Part shown: positions 12,731-13,471 of the stretch, one piece after another
Numbering within the stretch: the stretch's first letter is position 1
Layout: each line of letters begins with the position of its first letter
Source: an uncultured Alphaproteobacteria bacterium
Lineage (GTDB): Bacteria > Pseudomonadota > Alphaproteobacteria > Minwuiales > Minwuiaceae
Reading direction: 5' to 3'
Assembly: GCA_913064755.1 (NCBI GenBank)
Contig: CAJYBQ010000039.1
Location: forward strand, 1-13,471
Length of the DNA: 13,471 nt
Program-made: the position numbers and the translations under genes
Notes under the pieces: generated by a model
Seen by the model: only the letters and a program-made list of their open reading frames with translations
What the model was told of the DNA's origin: nothing
The model's database searches: none

Positions 12731-13471
12731 ATGACCGAAATGGGCGAGGGCACTTTCTTCTGCGTCGATGCCCATACCTGCGGCAACCCCGTGCGGGTGG
12801 TTGCGGGCGGCGCGCCGGCGCTGCGCGGTGACAGCATGATGGCGCGGCGGGCCGACTTCCTTGCCCGGCATGACTGGATCCGTACCGGCCTGATGTTCGA
12901 ACCACGCGGGCATGACGCCATGTCCGGGTCGATCCTGATGCCCTCCACGCGCGACGATTGTGACATCGGCCTGCTGTTCATCGAGGTATCCGGCTGCCTG
13001 CCCATGTGCGGTCACGGCACCATCGGAACCGTCACGGTGGCGCTGGAACGACACCTGGTGCAGCCGCGGACCCCCGGGACCCTGGCGCTCGATACCCCGG
13101 CCGGGCGCGTGGTCGCCGAATACGAGATGGCCGAGGGCCGGGTGCAGCAGGTCCGCATCACCAACGTGCCGTCATACCTGCACCGGAAGGATGTGGCCGT
13201 CGACGTGCCGGGGCTGGGAACTGTCACCGTCGATATTGCCTACGGGGGTAATTTCTACGCGATCGTGGAGCCACAGGCCGCATTCCGCGACATGGCCGAT
13301 CACCCCGTCGACTGGCTGGTGGCACAAGGCAACGCCCTGCGCGACGCGATCAACCAACACCTGCAGGTGGTGCATCCGCTGGACCCGGCGATCCGAGGTG
13401 TCAGTCATGTCATGTGGACGGGGCAGCCGACACGGCCCGGTGCGACCGCGCGCAATGCCGTGCTCTACGGG
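12731..13471 (+). CDS. 4-hydroxyproline 2-epimerase (proline racemase family), 3' end beyond window
   Basis: The first 247 residues of an enzyme of usual length near 333 are visible. The family inverts C2 of proline or hydroxyproline using two cysteines as acid and base. The first catalytic Cys93 is present in MCGHGTIGTVT (92-102), which argues against the related trans-3-hydroxyproline dehydratases, where it is Ser or Thr. The N-terminus FCVDAHTCGNPVRVVAGG (10-27), EPRGHDAMSGS (57-67) and DIAYGGNFYAIVEP (168-181) closely follow the 4-hydroxyproline epimerase/proline racemase type known from Brucella. The second cysteine (DRSPCGTGT region) lies past the window end, so activity cannot be confirmed here. 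The start has a full GGGAGG Shine-Dalgarno just upstream. The expected role is the first step of trans-4-hydroxy-L-proline catabolism towards 2-oxoglutarate. It is divergent from the glycerate kinase operon. Confidence 0.9.
   Translation, partial: MTEMGEGTFFCVDAHTCGNPVRVVAGGAPALRGDSMMARRADFLARHDWIRTGLMFEPRGHDAMSGSILMPSTRDDCDIGLLFIEVSGCLPMCGHGTIGTVTVALERHLVQPRTPGTLALDTPAGRVVAEYEMAEGRVQQVRITNVPSYLHRKDVAVDVPGLGTVTVDIAYGGNFYAIVEPQAAFRDMADHPVDWLVAQGNALRDAINQHLQVVHPLDPAIRGVSHVMWTGQPTRPGATARNAVLYG

Noticed and set aside
12624..12905. 94-residue N-terminal extension of glycerate kinase
   Set aside because: It is Pro/Arg-rich, lies antisense to the epimerase gene and the promoter gap, and is outside the family length; the Met at 12623 restores a normal N-terminus.
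1..13471. Mobile element, CRISPR, defence or other novel multi-gene system
   Set aside because: No transposase, integrase, direct-repeat array, terminal inverted repeats, tRNA or abrupt composition change was seen. All genes but the HAD and DUF3572-type proteins fall in well-known families.

Overview
The window reads as chromosomal DNA from a GC-rich alphaproteobacterium. The strongest lineage markers are an adjacent divK-pleD pair with a DUF3572-type gene divergent from it, and a DinB polymerase with an N-terminal four-cysteine zinc ribbon. I cannot place it below class with confidence; a Rhodospirillales- or Rhizobiales-like relative would fit. Gene density is very high, and no gap between genes exceeds about 240 bases. 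I see no tRNA, rRNA, insertion sequence, CRISPR array, phage gene or attachment site.

Layout. Positions 72-5564 form a leftward block: a beta-lactamase-fold serine hydrolase, a HAD hydrolase, a ROK fructokinase (mak), DNA polymerase IV (dinB) and the ABC-F factor ettA. The block is tightly spaced, and mak and dinB share a 4-base ATGA overlap. ettA has its own plausible promoter and is cut by a stop inside its second ABC signature, about 70 bases from the window edge. A small leftward DUF3572-type gene (5657-5929) follows, then a 240-base divergent intergenic region. After it, rightward, come divK and pleD, the single-domain response regulator and the diguanylate cyclase that control cell polarity and cyclic di-GMP in alphaproteobacteria.

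The right half holds metabolic genes. A leftward shikimate/quinate dehydrogenase-family gene overlaps the pleD stop and is divergent from a second, exported beta-lactamase-fold protein (8804-9910). Next is a leftward operon of glycerate 2-kinase (TtuD/GckA type) followed by pyruvate kinase. These two enzymes act consecutively around lower glycolysis: glycerate to 2-phosphoglycerate, then, after enolase encoded elsewhere, phosphoenolpyruvate to pyruvate. Divergent from that operon, and cut by the window end, is a proline racemase-family gene that looks like 4-hydroxyproline 2-epimerase.

I found no undescribed multi-gene system. The observations most worth checking are the interrupted ettA, the residue signature of a K+-independent pyruvate kinase with a TTG start set by a strong Shine-Dalgarno, the unusual cofactor and substrate residues in the AroE-family enzyme, and a near-match CtrA box upstream of divK. 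Short leader and promoter assignments are by eye and carry low confidence.
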